DNA from: Tetragenococcus halophilus subsp. flandriensis | Lineage (GTDB): Bacteria > Bacillota > Bacilli > Lactobacillales > Enterococcaceae | DNA: 64,000 nucleotides | NCBI RefSeq assembly: GCF_030161475.1 | Contig: NZ_BSUG01000004.1 | Span: forward strand, 1-64,000 | Direction: 5' to 3' | Shown: positions 9,275 to 17,760 of the stretch, in pieces | How the letters are laid out: every line of letters begins with the position of its first letter | How positions within the stretch are numbered: position 1 is the stretch's first letter | The notes under the pieces: generated by a model | Database searches by the model: none | The model's input: only the letters and a program-made list of their open reading frames with translations | What the model was told of the DNA's origin: nothing | Program-made: the position numbers and the translations under genes

Positions 9275-9554
9275 ATTAATAAGAAAATTAATATCCACAG
9301 AACAGGAAAGTAAATTTGGATTCTTTAAAGAGAGACTCTGCTTGGTGAGAAGAGTTAAGTATGAAAAATTGAAAATGGCCTGGGAGGATAGTGTGTCGAT
9401 AAGTAGGCATACTCGGAGGTTCAACCGTTAAAAAGAACACCGATCTTTCAAACATTTGAAATGTCGGGCTAAGGGAAGATTAAACTTCTGAACAAAAGGT
9501 GGTAACACGAATATTCGTCCTTTTACTGGCAAAGGCTGGTAAAAGGACTTTTTT
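9275..9554 (+). promoter_or_regulatory. T-box leader 1 (methionine specifier)
   Basis: A tRNA-sensing leader. Stem I holds GGAAAGTAAAT, then AGAGA and the GGTG distal motif (CTTGGTGAGAAGAG). The specifier region reads TTGAAA-ATG-GCC with ATG at 9375-9377. The T-box core is AGGTGGTAACACGA (9497-9510), whose TGGT can pair with the ACCA end of tRNA-Met. A 10-bp terminator stem (9517-9526 / 9539-9548) with a six-T run closes it. Its core departs from the usual GGGTGGNACCGCG more than that of T-box 2. Confidence 0.8.
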
Positions 9555-9564
9555 ATTTTAATAG

Positions 9565-9827
9565 GAAATAACTAGGACATGGTAAGTAAATAGGCGATTT
9601 TTTTACAGAAAACTCCGACAGCTGAGAAGGAGAAAAATAGCTTATTGAAAATGGCCATCGAGTGCTTCATCTTTAAGTTAATATAACGAGAAGATGACGG
9701 TAGCAACCGATATTTTGCCAATGTGTACAGATGAGATGAAGCTGTTTATACAGCTTAATTGGGGTGGTACCGCGCTTTAAGCGTCCTCAAGAAAACAAGG
9801 AATCCCTGTTTTCTTGAGGGCTTTTTT
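9565..9827 (+). promoter_or_regulatory. T-box leader 2 (methionine specifier)
   Basis: A second complete T-box. It has GGTAAGTAAAT in stem I and a distal CTCCGACAGCTGAGAAGGAG. The specifier TTGAAA-ATG-GCC (ATG 9651-9653) is the same as in T-box 1. The canonical core GGGGTGGTACCGCG spans 9761-9774. A 13-bp terminator stem (CCTCAAGAAAACA / TGTTTTCTTGAGG, 9785-9819) ends in a T run. metN starts 46 nt after it. Uncharged tRNA-Met should be needed to read through both elements. Confidence 0.9.
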
Positions 9828-9872
9828 ATAAAATACAAATGAATTTCATCAATGAATGAGGAGAGGATAAAA

Positions 9873-10919
9873 ATGATCGAATTAAAAGATATATCAGTAA
9901 CTTTTCGCCAAGGAAATCGAGAAATACCTGCAGTAAAAAATGTAGATCTTTCAGTAGATCAAGGAGATGTCTACGGCATTGTTGGTTATTCGGGAGCCGG
10001 TAAAAGTACCTTAGTTCGGGTGATCAACTTATTGCAACAACCTACAGAAGGAACAGTAGAAGTAAAGGGAACAGATTATACCACTTTACAGCCCAAAGAA
10101 TTGCGTGCCAAACGTAAGAAAATGGGAATGATTTTTCAACATTTTAATTTAATGAACCATCGTTCTATCTTTGATAATGTGGCTTTTTCTTTAAAATATG
10201 CTGGGGTTTCAAAAGAAGAACGTCGGCAGAAGGTAAATGAATTGTTGGATTTAGTGGGGCTGTCAGCAGAAATCAACTCTTATCCTAGCCAGTTATCTGG
10301 AGGACAAAAACAACGGGTGGCAATTGCCAGATCTTTAGCAAATGATCCAGAAATTTTATTATGTGACGAAGCGACTAGCGCTTTGGATCCTAAAACTACC
10401 TTACAAATTTTAGATTTATTGAAAAAATTAAATAAACAATTAGGCTTGACGATCGTTATAATCACCCACGAAATGCAAGTCGTTAAAGAAATTTGTAATA
10501 AAGTAGCAGTTATGGAAGACGGAGAAATTATTGAGCATGGAGAATGCATTCAAATTTTTAGTCAGCCAGAACAACCGTTGACCAAAGATTTTATTCGAAC
10601 AGCAACACATATCGACCAAGCTTTAGACACTATACTAGGAAGTAATAGCTTTTCGAAGTTAGAAGAAAATGAATGGCTGGTTGAACTTTCTTATGTAGGC
10701 GATCAGACAAGTGAGCCGCTGATTGCAGAGTTATATAGTCAATTCCAGGTCACTACGAATATTTTGTATGGCAATGTTGAAATTATTCAAGATACTCCTT
10801 TTGGAAGTTTAATTGTGACCTTATCAGGGACTTTGGAACAAAGACAAAAAGCTTATGAGTATTTAGTCAATGAAGGCGTATATGTCAATGTGCTAAAACA
10901 AACCGAAGGAGGACTTTAA
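9873..10919 (+). CDS. metN: Methionine ABC transporter ATP-binding protein MetN
   Basis: The ATPase of the D/L-methionine importer, 348 residues. The ATPase part shows Walker [10 protein letters not shown], signature LSGGQKQR, Walker [12 protein letters not shown] and the switch His in ITHEMQV. After residue 260 or so comes the NIL domain ([20 protein letters not shown] onwards), which in characterised MetN proteins binds methionine and inhibits transport. The start at 9873 has GAGGAGAGG 6-7 nt upstream; an in-frame ATG at 9852 lacks a site. First gene of metNIQ, behind two methionine T-boxes, which supports the substrate. Confidence 0.97.
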   Translation: MIELKDISVTFRQGNREIPAVKNVDLSVDQGDVYGIVGYSGAGKSTLVRVINLLQQPTEGTVEVKGTDYTTLQPKELRAKRKKMGMIFQHFNLMNHRSIFDNVAFSLKYAGVSKEERRQKVNELLDLVGLSAEINSYPSQLSGGQKQRVAIARSLANDPEILLCDEATSALDPKTTLQILDLLKKLNKQLGLTIVIITHEMQVVKEICNKVAVMEDGEIIEHGECIQIFSQPEQPLTKDFIRTATHIDQALDTILGSNSFSKLEENEWLVELSYVGDQTSEPLIAELYSQFQVTTNILYGNVEIIQDTPFGSLIVTLSGTLEQRQKAYEYLVNEGVYVNVLKQTEGGL

Positions 10920-10920
10920 T

Positions 10921-11601
10921 ATGCAAGCGATACTTGAAGAATATTTACCCAATGTCATGGAAATTCCTGATGAGTTTATTGAAGCAACACAAGAAACGAT
11001 ATATATGACTGTGTATACTTCTTTGATTGCCGGTATCCTTGGTCTGATTTTTGGTATTTTGTTAGTTGTTACCAGACCTGGAGGGATATTAGAACAACGC
11101 GTATTTTTTAATATTTTAGATCAAATCGTCAATATTGTTCGTTCGATTCCTTTTATTATTTTGTTAGCACTATTGGTTACTGTCACTCGTTTTATTGTAG
11201 GAACTTCCATTGGTGCGACAGCTGCTTTAGTACCATTGATTGTCGGTGTCGTTCCTTTTTACGCGCGACAAGTGGAAGTGGCTTTATTAGAAGTTGATCC
11301 TGGTGTAGTTGAAGCAGCAGAAGCGATGGGAACGAGTCCAATTGGTATTATTTTTAGAGTGTATTTACGAGAAGGGTTACCTGGAATCATTCGAGTTTCA
11401 GCCTTGTCAATTATAAACGTTATTAGCTTGACAGCTATGGCAGGAGCTGTCGGTGCTGGGGGACTAGGGAACTTAGCCGTTACTAGAGGTTATAATCGTT
11501 TCCAAACAGATGTGACTTGGGTCGCTTTGATTATTATTTTGATCGTAGTATTTATCAGTCAGGCAATTAGTAATTGGTTAATCAGAAAAGTGAGTCATTA
11601 A
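10921..11601 (+). CDS. metI: Methionine ABC transporter permease MetI
   Basis: The membrane subunit of the methionine importer, 226 residues with five predicted hydrophobic segments. The EAA loop (EAAEAMGTSPIGIIFRVYLR) that docks on MetN is intact, and the motif AVGAGGLGNLAVTRGYNR is typical of MetI. It starts 1 nt after the metN stop codon, with GGAGGA inside the end of metN as ribosome site. Co-transcribed with metN and metQ. Confidence 0.96.
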   Translation: MQAILEEYLPNVMEIPDEFIEATQETIYMTVYTSLIAGILGLIFGILLVVTRPGGILEQRVFFNILDQIVNIVRSIPFIILLALLVTVTRFIVGTSIGATAALVPLIVGVVPFYARQVEVALLEVDPGVVEAAEAMGTSPIGIIFRVYLREGLPGIIRVSALSIINVISLTAMAGAVGAGGLGNLAVTRGYNRFQTDVTWVALIIILIVVFISQAISNWLIRKVSH

Positions 11602-11618
11602 ATTGGGAGGAATGTTAA

Positions 11619-12467
11619 ATGAAAAAAAGAAAAAGTTTGTTAAGTTTAGCTTTTGCAGCACTTTTTGTTATTGCTGGTTGCAGTGGTGGACAAGGTGATT
11701 CAGCGGCAGCAGAAAATGATTCAGAAGATACGACAGTTAAACTAGGCGTAATCGGTGCAGATACGGATGTTTGGGACGATGTTAAAGATCGTTTGGCAGA
11801 TGAGGGGATAGATATTGAATACGTAGAATTTACCGAATATAGTCAACCCAACACAGCTTTAGAAAACGGAGATATCGATCTTAATTCTTTCCAACACCAA
11901 GACTTTTTAGATAATTATAATGATGAACGGGGAACCGATCTGGTATCTATTGGAAATACTGTGAATGCTCCTTTAGGAATCTACTCAGAAAAAATTGAAG
12001 ATGTAGAAGAACTAGAAAATGGCGCAGAAGTTTCTATACCTGATGATGTAACAAATGGTGGACGCGCTTTGAAACTTTTACAGACGGCTGATTTGATCCA
12101 ACTTGATGAAGATGCACAAAATCCGACAGTTTCTGATATAACTGCCAATCCTAAAGATTTAGAGATTACAGAATTAGAAGCATCGCAAACCGCACGTGCG
12201 ATGGAAGATGTTGATGCGTCTGTGATTAATAGTGGTATGGCAGTAGATGCCGGTCTTTCACCAAATGATGATGCGATTTATCTAGAACCGGTAGATGAAA
12301 CCTCGCGTCCTTACGTGAATGTCATTGCAGCAAGAAAAGAAGATGAAGACAACGAAGTTTATCAAAAAGTTGTCGACGCTTATCAATCAGAAGAGACAAA
12401 AGACGTAATCGAAGAAACCTCAAACGGTGCAGATATTCCGGCCTGGGAAGAATTTGGCAGAAAATAG
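11619..12467 (+). CDS. metQ: Methionine-binding lipoprotein MetQ (NlpA family)
   Basis: The extracellular methionine receptor tethered to the membrane, 282 residues. It has a lipoprotein signal with lipobox IAGC (Cys at about residue 21) and the NLPA fold, recognisable from LNSFQHQDFLDNYN and ASVINSGMAVDAGL. The mature part is extremely acidic: by hand count about 65 Asp/Glu against about 16 Lys/Arg. That suits a protein facing high salt. It lies 17 nt after metI with GGGAGGAATG upstream. No clear terminator follows; a long hairpin without a T run sits 16 nt downstream. Confidence 0.96.
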   Translation: MKKRKSLLSLAFAALFVIAGCSGGQGDSAAAENDSEDTTVKLGVIGADTDVWDDVKDRLADEGIDIEYVEFTEYSQPNTALENGDIDLNSFQHQDFLDNYNDERGTDLVSIGNTVNAPLGIYSEKIEDVEELENGAEVSIPDDVTNGGRALKLLQTADLIQLDEDAQNPTVSDITANPKDLEITELEASQTARAMEDVDASVINSGMAVDAGLSPNDDAIYLEPVDETSRPYVNVIAARKEDEDNEVYQKVVDAYQSEETKDVIEETSNGADIPAWEEFGRK

Positions 12468-12483
12468 GAAAGAAAATTTATTT

Positions 12484-12547
12484 ATCGTTTATTTTATGAC
12501 TTAGCAAGACACTATTTAGCTAGAAACAGGAAGGTAAAATAAACGAT
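12484..12547. repeat. Long inverted repeat after metQ
   Basis: A perfect 13-bp inverted repeat (ATCGTTTATTTTA / TAAAATAAACGAT) encloses 38 nt. No T run follows on either strand, so it is not a standard terminator. It could stabilise the 3' end of the metNIQ message. Confidence 0.7.
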
Positions 12548-12562
12548 AGGGAGTCTATTAAC

Positions 12563-12746
12563 AAAGTTAGGGCCAATAGCAGGAGTAATGGCCTTAACTT
12601 TCAGTGATTAGGGTCTAATAATAAGATTCATGTCCCTAACTTTAGGAAAGTAGGGTCCAATGGTAAGGATTTTGTCCCTTAGTTTAATTGCTTTTGGGCC
12701 AATAAATTGATTTATGGGCCTTTATCAGGCGAAGTTAGGGCCAATT
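12563..12746. repeat. Array of 41-43 nt degenerate hairpin repeats
   Basis: Units begin near 12563, 12604, 12647, 12690 and 12731. Each left arm resembles AAAGTTAGGGYCCAAT, and in the first four a right arm of the type ATGGCCTTAACTTT or TGTCCCTTAGTTT can pair back with it. The fifth unit is a half copy. Arms vary between units, often keeping pairing through G-U, while loops differ. No coding frame is evident. This fills most of the 360-nt gap between metQ and def. Confidence 0.75.
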
Positions 12747-12780
12747 CTTCCTAGAAGCAACAAAATATTTTATATAATAC

Positions 12781-12824
12781 AAAAGCCATCAACCGTAATA
12801 AAAGTTTAGCGGTTGATGGCTTTT
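12781..12824 (-). terminator. def terminator
   Basis: A perfect 15-bp stem (AAAAGCCATCAACCG / CGGTTGATGGCTTTT) with a 14-nt loop, 4 nt past the def stop. Symmetrical enough to act in both directions. Confidence 0.85.
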
Positions 12825-12827
12825 GTA

Positions 12828-13391
12828 TTATTCAATAACTAGTACACCTTCATTTAGTGCAAATGGATTTTCTTCGTTGATGTGGTCATAAAAAAGAACA
12901 CCATTTAAGTGATCGAGTTCATGTTGTACAACAACTGCGGGATAGTTTTTTAAGCGAATTTTTTTCTTTTCACCTTCGGCATTGTAATAACGTAAAGTAA
13001 TTCTTGCTTGACGCACCACATAACCAGGAACATCCCGATCTACTGACAAACAACCTTCACCTTCGCCTAAACAAGCACCTTGTACAGAGTGACTTAAAAT
13101 TTTTGGATTATATAAGACATCCTTAAATTCAGGTTCTTCGACATTAGGGTCTAAACTTGGAACTAAAACAGCAGTAATACGTTTTGAAACATTAACTTGT
13201 GGGGCAGCTAATCCAACACCGCCTCTTAGTTCCATTTCTTCTGCTTTTTGAGGGTCTTGACTATTTTCCAGAAACTCCATTAATTCATTACCTAATTTTT
13301 TATCTTCATCACTTATAGGTAATGTGACTTCTTCGGCCACTTTTCGTAAAGTAGGACGACCTTCACGAATAATATCATCCATTGTGATCAT
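12828..13391 (-). CDS. def: Peptide deformylase
   Basis: Removes the formyl group from the N-terminal methionine of new proteins. At 187 residues it has the size and insert of the Gram-positive type 2 enzyme. All three motifs are present: [13 protein letters not shown] (metal-binding Cys) and HELDH (two metal His plus catalytic Glu). I chose the ATG at 13391 ([11 protein letters not shown]), which matches the start of enterococcal Def; an upstream in-frame ATG at 13412 would place the GAGGAG site inside the gene. It is a single-gene unit with its own terminator. Confidence 0.96.
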   Translation of the reverse strand: MITMDDIIREGRPTLRKVAEEVTLPISDEDKKLGNELMEFLENSQDPQKAEEMELRGGVGLAAPQVNVSKRITAVLVPSLDPNVEEPEFKDVLYNPKILSHSVQGACLGEGEGCLSVDRDVPGYVVRQARITLRYYNAEGEKKKIRLKNYPAVVVQHELDHLNGVLFYDHINEENPFALNEGVLVIE

Positions 13392-13549
13392 TGATGACCA
13401 AACTCCTCTCAACTATATCTTCATATGTAGGTTTTCTTTGCCCAAGTGTTAGTTTAACACAAAAAAATAGCAGTGGCGTAAAAAATGTTTGAGCTAAAAA
13501 GTAAAAATTTAAGCCAAGCTCTCCGCTGATATTTAATTATTTTTAAGCT

Positions 13550-13580
13550 AGCGCTGTCTTTATTAGTCATATCGTGATAA
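13550..13580 (+). promoter_or_regulatory. Shared motif upstream of the moeA-like/modBC operon
   Basis: A 31-nt stretch from AGCGCT to CATATCGTGATAA. The same stretch occurs on the minus strand upstream of modA (17761-17791) with 26 of 31 positions identical and no gap. The last 13 nt are identical and contain the small inverted repeat TATC-GT-GATA. It ends 50 nt before the GTG start of the MoeA-like gene. Likely a promoter plus operator for molybdenum genes (inference). Confidence 0.7.
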
Positions 13581-13629
13581 TCTAATTGTAGAATAGTAAA
13601 CAAGCGTAATATACAAGGAGGAATCAGCA

Positions 13630-14604
13630 GTGAAAATGATCGCTGTAGAGGATGCAGTAGGGATGACCCTGTGGCAAGATATGACCCAGATTATTCCTAA
13701 AGAAAAAAAGGGTCCTCGTTTTCGTAAAGGCCATGTTATAACCAAAGAAGATGTACCTATATTACTAAGTATGGGAAAGGCTCATATCTATGTCGGTGAG
13801 AATCAGGAAGGGATGATCCATGAAGAAGAAGCTGCACAGTATCTTTTTCAAATGTGTAATAGTGAGCATTTAGCTCCTTCTGAAATAAAAGAGGGAAAAA
13901 TTGAAGCTATCGCTGAAAAACAAGGGGTTTTAACGGTTGATCAAAAGCGTTTAAAAAGGGTGAATTCAACTGGCAAAACGATGATTGCGACAAAGCCTAA
14001 TTTTTATTCGCTTGAAAAAGGGGAAACTGCTGCAGGTATGCGGATTATTCCACTTGTTATGGAAGAAAGTAAATTAAAGGAATTAAAACAAGAGGTTGGA
14101 AAAGCTCCTTTATTACAATTACACCCATTTACTTTTAAAAAAATTGGGATTATAACAACGGGTAGCGAAGTCTACCATAAACGTATTGAAGATGGTTTTG
14201 AACCGGTACTACAAAAGAAAATCGCTTCCTTTCCAGCTGAGATTATCGCAACTAAAATTGTTGACGATCAACTAGAAATGATCGAACAAGCGATCAAGGA
14301 AATGAAAAATAAGGGATGCGATATCATCTTGTGCACAGGAGGAATGAGTGTCGATGCCGATGACCGTACACCCACAGCAATACAAAATACAAGTAAGCAG
14401 TTCGTTTGTTATGGTACACCTGTTTTGCCAGGTTCTATGTTTGCTTTGTCTTATTTAGATAATGGTGCGGCTGTGATGGGACTGCCAGGAGCCGTGATGT
14501 TTTCAGCTAAAACCGTCTTTGATTTGATTTTTCCACGTGTAATGGCCGATATTAAGCTTTCTTTTACAGATATTGCTTCACTTGGTTGCGGCGGTTTATT
14601 GTAG
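13630..14604 (+). CDS. MoeA-like molybdopterin-binding protein
   Basis: Probably acts in molybdenum cofactor handling. The 324-residue protein has an N-terminal part opening VEDAVGMTLWQDMTQI, with GPRFRKGHVITKEDVP, and a C-terminal MoCF-binding domain with GIITTGSEV, LCTGGMSVDADDRTP and PVLPGSMF. Full MoeA is about 400 residues; this shorter form with GGMSVDxDDRTP resembles a Firmicute group next to mod genes. The GTG start at 13630 has AAGGAGG 8 nt upstream. It leads an operon with modB (14 nt gap), modC and moaB. Whether it inserts Mo like MoeA is not shown by the sequence. Confidence 0.85.
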   Translation: MKMIAVEDAVGMTLWQDMTQIIPKEKKGPRFRKGHVITKEDVPILLSMGKAHIYVGENQEGMIHEEEAAQYLFQMCNSEHLAPSEIKEGKIEAIAEKQGVLTVDQKRLKRVNSTGKTMIATKPNFYSLEKGETAAGMRIIPLVMEESKLKELKQEVGKAPLLQLHPFTFKKIGIITTGSEVYHKRIEDGFEPVLQKKIASFPAEIIATKIVDDQLEMIEQAIKEMKNKGCDIILCTGGMSVDADDRTPTAIQNTSKQFVCYGTPVLPGSMFALSYLDNGAAVMGLPGAVMFSAKTVFDLIFPRVMADIKLSFTDIASLGCGGLL

Positions 14605-14618
14605 AAAGGAAATTTTTT

Positions 14619-15299
14619 ATGTCACCATTTATTATATCGATGAAAACAGCAGCTGTATCTGGTGTTATTACTTTTTTTCTAGGTATAATCGCTGCTAAAT
14701 TGGTTATTTCAATGAAAAATGATTATTGGAAAATGACAGTTGATGGCATCTTGACGCTTCCTATGGTTTTACCCCCTACGGTTGCTGGTTTTTTTCTATT
14801 GTATATCTTTGGTGTTCAAGGGCCTGTGGGTAGTTTCTTCCTGGAATATTTTTCTTGGAAAATTGCCTTTTCTTGGAGTGCGACGGTATTAGCTGCCATC
14901 GTGATCTCATTTCCCTTAATGTATCGTTCTGCCCGTGGCGCATTAGAACAAGTGGATAAAAATTATCGTTACGCAGCACAAACACTTGGTTTATCGGAAA
15001 GCTATATATTTTTTAGAATACAATTACCCCTTGCCACACCAGGTATTCTTTCTGGAGGAATTCTATCTTTTGCTAGAGGACTGGGTGAATTTGGCGCGAC
15101 AGCGATGATTGCTGGCAATATTGCCGGAAAAACACGAACCTTGCCATTGTCAATTTATTCATCGGTCGCTGCTGGAAGAATGGAAGATGCTTATCAGGAA
15201 GTAGCTATTATTGTACTCTTTTCTTTTGTAGTTGTTGTAGCAATGAATTTAGCCACTTTAAAAGATAAAGGAAAAGGAACAAAGAGGAAGAAATTATGA
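14619..15299 (+). CDS. modB: Molybdate ABC transporter permease ModB
   Basis: The membrane channel for molybdate uptake, 226 residues with five to six hydrophobic segments. The cytoplasmic coupling loop begins YAAQTLGLSESYIFFRIQLP, and the family motif FARGLGEFGATAMIAGNI is present. The start at 14619 has GAAAGGA 8 nt upstream; an in-frame ATG at 14586 lies inside the preceding gene. It overlaps modC by 4 nt. Its binding protein ModA is not in this operon but is encoded 1.6 kb away on the other strand. Confidence 0.94.
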   Translation: MSPFIISMKTAAVSGVITFFLGIIAAKLVISMKNDYWKMTVDGILTLPMVLPPTVAGFFLLYIFGVQGPVGSFFLEYFSWKIAFSWSATVLAAIVISFPLMYRSARGALEQVDKNYRYAAQTLGLSESYIFFRIQLPLATPGILSGGILSFARGLGEFGATAMIAGNIAGKTRTLPLSIYSSVAAGRMEDAYQEVAIIVLFSFVVVVAMNLATLKDKGKGTKRKKL

Positions 15300-16336
15300 G
15301 TTTGGAGATTAACATTGAAAAGAAATTAAATTCTTTTACTCTGCATAGCTCTTTTTCAACGCGGTCTAACCATACCGCTTTGTTAGGAGCTTCAGGATCA
15401 GGAAAAAGTATGATTTTAAAATGTATTGCAGGGATTGAAACGCCTGATAAAGGAGTCATCAAAGTGAATGGACGTACTTTATTTGATGATAAGAAAGGGA
15501 TTTATGTAAAACCGCAAAAACGTAAAGTAGGCTATCTTTTCCAAGATTATGCTTTATTTCCTAATTTTACTGTGCGAAAAAATATTTCTTGTGTAAAAAA
15601 GCAAAAGAATAGAAAATCAAATATAGTATCTCTTTTAAAACGTTTCGACATAGAAGAGATTGCTGATTACTATCCTGCAGAATTGTCTGGAGGACAGAAA
15701 CAACGAGTGGCTTTAGCTCGTTTGTTGGCTAGTGAACCGGAAATATTAATGTTAGACGAACCTTTTTCAGCTTTAGATACTTTTTTAAAGGAAAAAGTAG
15801 AAATTGAAATGAAAAATTTTTTAGCTGAATTCTCAGGCGATGTCATTATGGTAACCCATAATAGAAGCGAAGCGTACCGCTTATGCGAAAAATTAGTTAT
15901 TTTAGATGAAGGGCAAACAATTGAAGAGGGAAACTTAAAAGAGATTTTTGCACAGCCGCAACATTTGGCAACGTCCAAACTAACAGGTTGTAAAAATTTT
16001 TCCCGTATTAAAAAAATGAGTGAATATCAGTTGTTTGCTTTAGACTGGGGCATTCATTTAAAAACTGAAAAAACAATTACAGACGATATTGGATGGATTG
16101 GCGTGCGTGCCCATGACTTTTATGACCCTTTCGACCAAGAAGTAGAAAATGAATTTTCTGCTGAGATCATCGATAGCACACAGACCCTTTTTGAGTGGCA
16201 ATATTTATGTCAAAGTCAAAAAGCGCAAGAGACAATTTGGTGGAAAGTCGATAAATCACAAGAACAAGCGACATTTTCAGGTAGATTGGCGGTATTGCCA
16301 GAAAATATTCAACTGTTAAAAGCGAGGGAATCATAA
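15296..16336 (+). CDS. modC: Molybdate ABC transporter ATP-binding protein ModC
   Basis: The ATPase of the molybdate importer, 346 residues. Walker A GASGSGKS, Q loop LFQDYALFP, signature LSGGQKQR, Walker B LMLDEPFSALD and the switch His in VTHNRSEAYR are intact. The C-terminal 100 residues (from about KKMSEYQLFALDWG) look like a TOBE/MOP-type regulatory domain, in a divergent form. ATG overlaps the modB stop (ATGA), which indicates translational coupling. Confidence 0.93.
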   Translation: MSLEINIEKKLNSFTLHSSFSTRSNHTALLGASGSGKSMILKCIAGIETPDKGVIKVNGRTLFDDKKGIYVKPQKRKVGYLFQDYALFPNFTVRKNISCVKKQKNRKSNIVSLLKRFDIEEIADYYPAELSGGQKQRVALARLLASEPEILMLDEPFSALDTFLKEKVEIEMKNFLAEFSGDVIMVTHNRSEAYRLCEKLVILDEGQTIEEGNLKEIFAQPQHLATSKLTGCKNFSRIKKMSEYQLFALDWGIHLKTEKTITDDIGWIGVRAHDFYDPFDQEVENEFSAEIIDSTQTLFEWQYLCQSQKAQETIWWKVDKSQEQATFSGRLAVLPENIQLLKARES

Positions 16337-16828
16337 ATGTATAAAGTAGTGGTCATTGTTTCAAGTGATAGTGCTTATGCTGGCAAACGTGAAGATTTTA
16401 GTGGAAAAAAGATTGTTGAAATTTGCCAGCAACAAAACTTTGAGATTAGTGAGCAATTGGTGTTATCAGATGATAAAGAACAACTGATCAAAGCTATGAA
16501 AGAAATTTGCGATAGAAAAAATGCCGATTTAATTTTGACAACAGGAGGTACTGGGCTAGCGCCAAGAGATTGTATGCCAGAAGCTACTCAAGCAGTTGGA
16601 CAAAGAAATGTCCCGGGAATTTCTGAAGCAATGCGTAATTTTTCTATGCAGATTACCAAACGTTCTATGCTTAGTCGAGGCGTATCAGTTATACGGCAGC
16701 AAACATTGATAATCAATTTACCGGGAAGCCCTAAAGCAGTAGAAGAATCATTAACTTATATTATTGATCAGTTACCTCATGCGATCGGCTTGATACAAGA
16801 TAGAAAAAACGAAGCTTATAAACATTAG
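16337..16828 (+). CDS. moaB: Molybdenum cofactor biosynthesis protein, MoaB/Mog family
   Basis: An adenylyltransferase-type protein that activates molybdopterin before metal insertion, 163 residues. It opens VVIVSSDSAYAGKREDFSGK and carries the family motif TTGGTGLAPRD and the later NLPGSPKAVEE. Mog and MoaB cannot be separated by eye; the symbol is a family label. The ATG follows the modC stop directly, with GCGAGGG as a weak site, so translation is coupled. A terminator follows. Confidence 0.9.
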   Translation: MYKVVVIVSSDSAYAGKREDFSGKKIVEICQQQNFEISEQLVLSDDKEQLIKAMKEICDRKNADLILTTGGTGLAPRDCMPEATQAVGQRNVPGISEAMRNFSMQITKRSMLSRGVSVIRQQTLIINLPGSPKAVEESLTYIIDQLPHAIGLIQDRKNEAYKH

Positions 16829-16846
16829 TTAAATAGTTATAAAACA

Positions 16847-16875
16847 GGGATTGGAAACTTTTCCAATCCCTTTTT
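16847..16875 (+). terminator. Terminator of the moeA-like/modBC/moaB operon
   Basis: A 10-bp perfect stem (GGGATTGGAA / TTCCAATCCC), 4-nt loop and five T. It lies between the convergent moaB and modA. Confidence 0.9.
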
Positions 16876-16917
16876 AAGAGTGTGTTAAAACTGACTTGAA
16901 AAATATTTTTGTAGAAG

Positions 16918-17724
16918 CTATCGAGCTGCAGTAAAGCCGTAATCTTCAAAAACTTTAACTGCTTCATCCGTCTGTAAAAATTCTAAAAAGCTTTTGGCTT
17001 CTTCGTTTCGGCTTTCAGACAGTTGAGCAACTGGGTAAAGGATGGGTTCTTTGATACTATCTTCTGGCGCTTCATCAATTACAATTACCTCATCTGTAGT
17101 TTTAGCGTCTGTCTCATAGACTAGACCTGCATCTGCACTATTTTCAGCTGTCCAATTTAATACTTGGGTCACATTAGTCCCCATACTGAAACGATCTTCC
17201 AGTGAACCCCATAAGTCTAAATTAGTTAGTGATTCTTGAGCGTATTGTCCTGCCGGAACACTTTCTGGATCCCCAATTGCGATGGTATCTGCATTTTTTA
17301 AATCAGCGAAGTCTTCCAGTTCTTTAGGATTATCTTCTGGCGTGATTAAGACTAATTTATTTTCTAATAAGCCTATTTCTGAGTCTTTATCAATTAATTC
17401 TTCTCCAATTAATTCATCCATTTGCTGAGTAGCCGCTGAAAAGAAGATATCTGCATCCATTCCTTGTTCAATTTGTGTTTGTAAATTACCAGAACTATCA
17501 TAAGTCCCTTCGATTTTTACATTGTCATGTTCTTTTTCATACATGGGAATTAATTCTTCTTCAAATGCATATTCCAGGCTTGCTGCTGCCGCTAAATTGA
17601 TCGTAGTATCAGCTTCATCACCTGTCGTTGCTGCGGTAGCATTTTGTGAGCCATCGGAACTAGCGCATCCTCCCAAAAATATTAATCCAACAATAGCGGT
17701 CAATCCAATTTGACATTTCTTCAT
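16918..17724 (-). CDS. modA: Molybdate-binding lipoprotein ModA
   Basis: The extracellular molybdate receptor, 268 residues. It has a lipoprotein signal with lipobox LGGC (Cys at about 20) and the ModA motifs LAAAASLEYAFEEELIPMYE, GTYDSSGNLQTQIEQG and ADIFFSAA. The mature chain is rich in Asp and Glu, as in the other exported proteins here. It is convergent with modBC-moaB instead of heading the operon. A 31-nt motif shared with that operon's promoter lies 37 nt before its start. Ribosome site: AAAGGAG. Confidence 0.94.
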   Translation of the reverse strand: MKKCQIGLTAIVGLIFLGGCASSDGSQNATAATTGDEADTTINLAAAASLEYAFEEELIPMYEKEHDNVKIEGTYDSSGNLQTQIEQGMDADIFFSAATQQMDELIGEELIDKDSEIGLLENKLVLITPEDNPKELEDFADLKNADTIAIGDPESVPAGQYAQESLTNLDLWGSLEDRFSMGTNVTQVLNWTAENSADAGLVYETDAKTTDEVIVIDEAPEDSIKEPILYPVAQLSESRNEEAKSFLEFLQTDEAVKVFEDYGFTAAR

Positions 17725-17760
17725 TTTTTTAATCTCCTTTATTTTGAGTTCATGCTCAGC

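Noticed and set aside
9240-9431. 63-codon open frame
   Set aside because: It begins on a TTG overlapping the metNIQ promoter and runs through T-box 1, whose RNA landmarks explain the sequence.
12563-12746. CRISPR array
   Set aside because: The 41-43 nt units are degenerate hairpins without constant repeats and unique spacers, and no cas genes are present. The same applies to 26090-26212.
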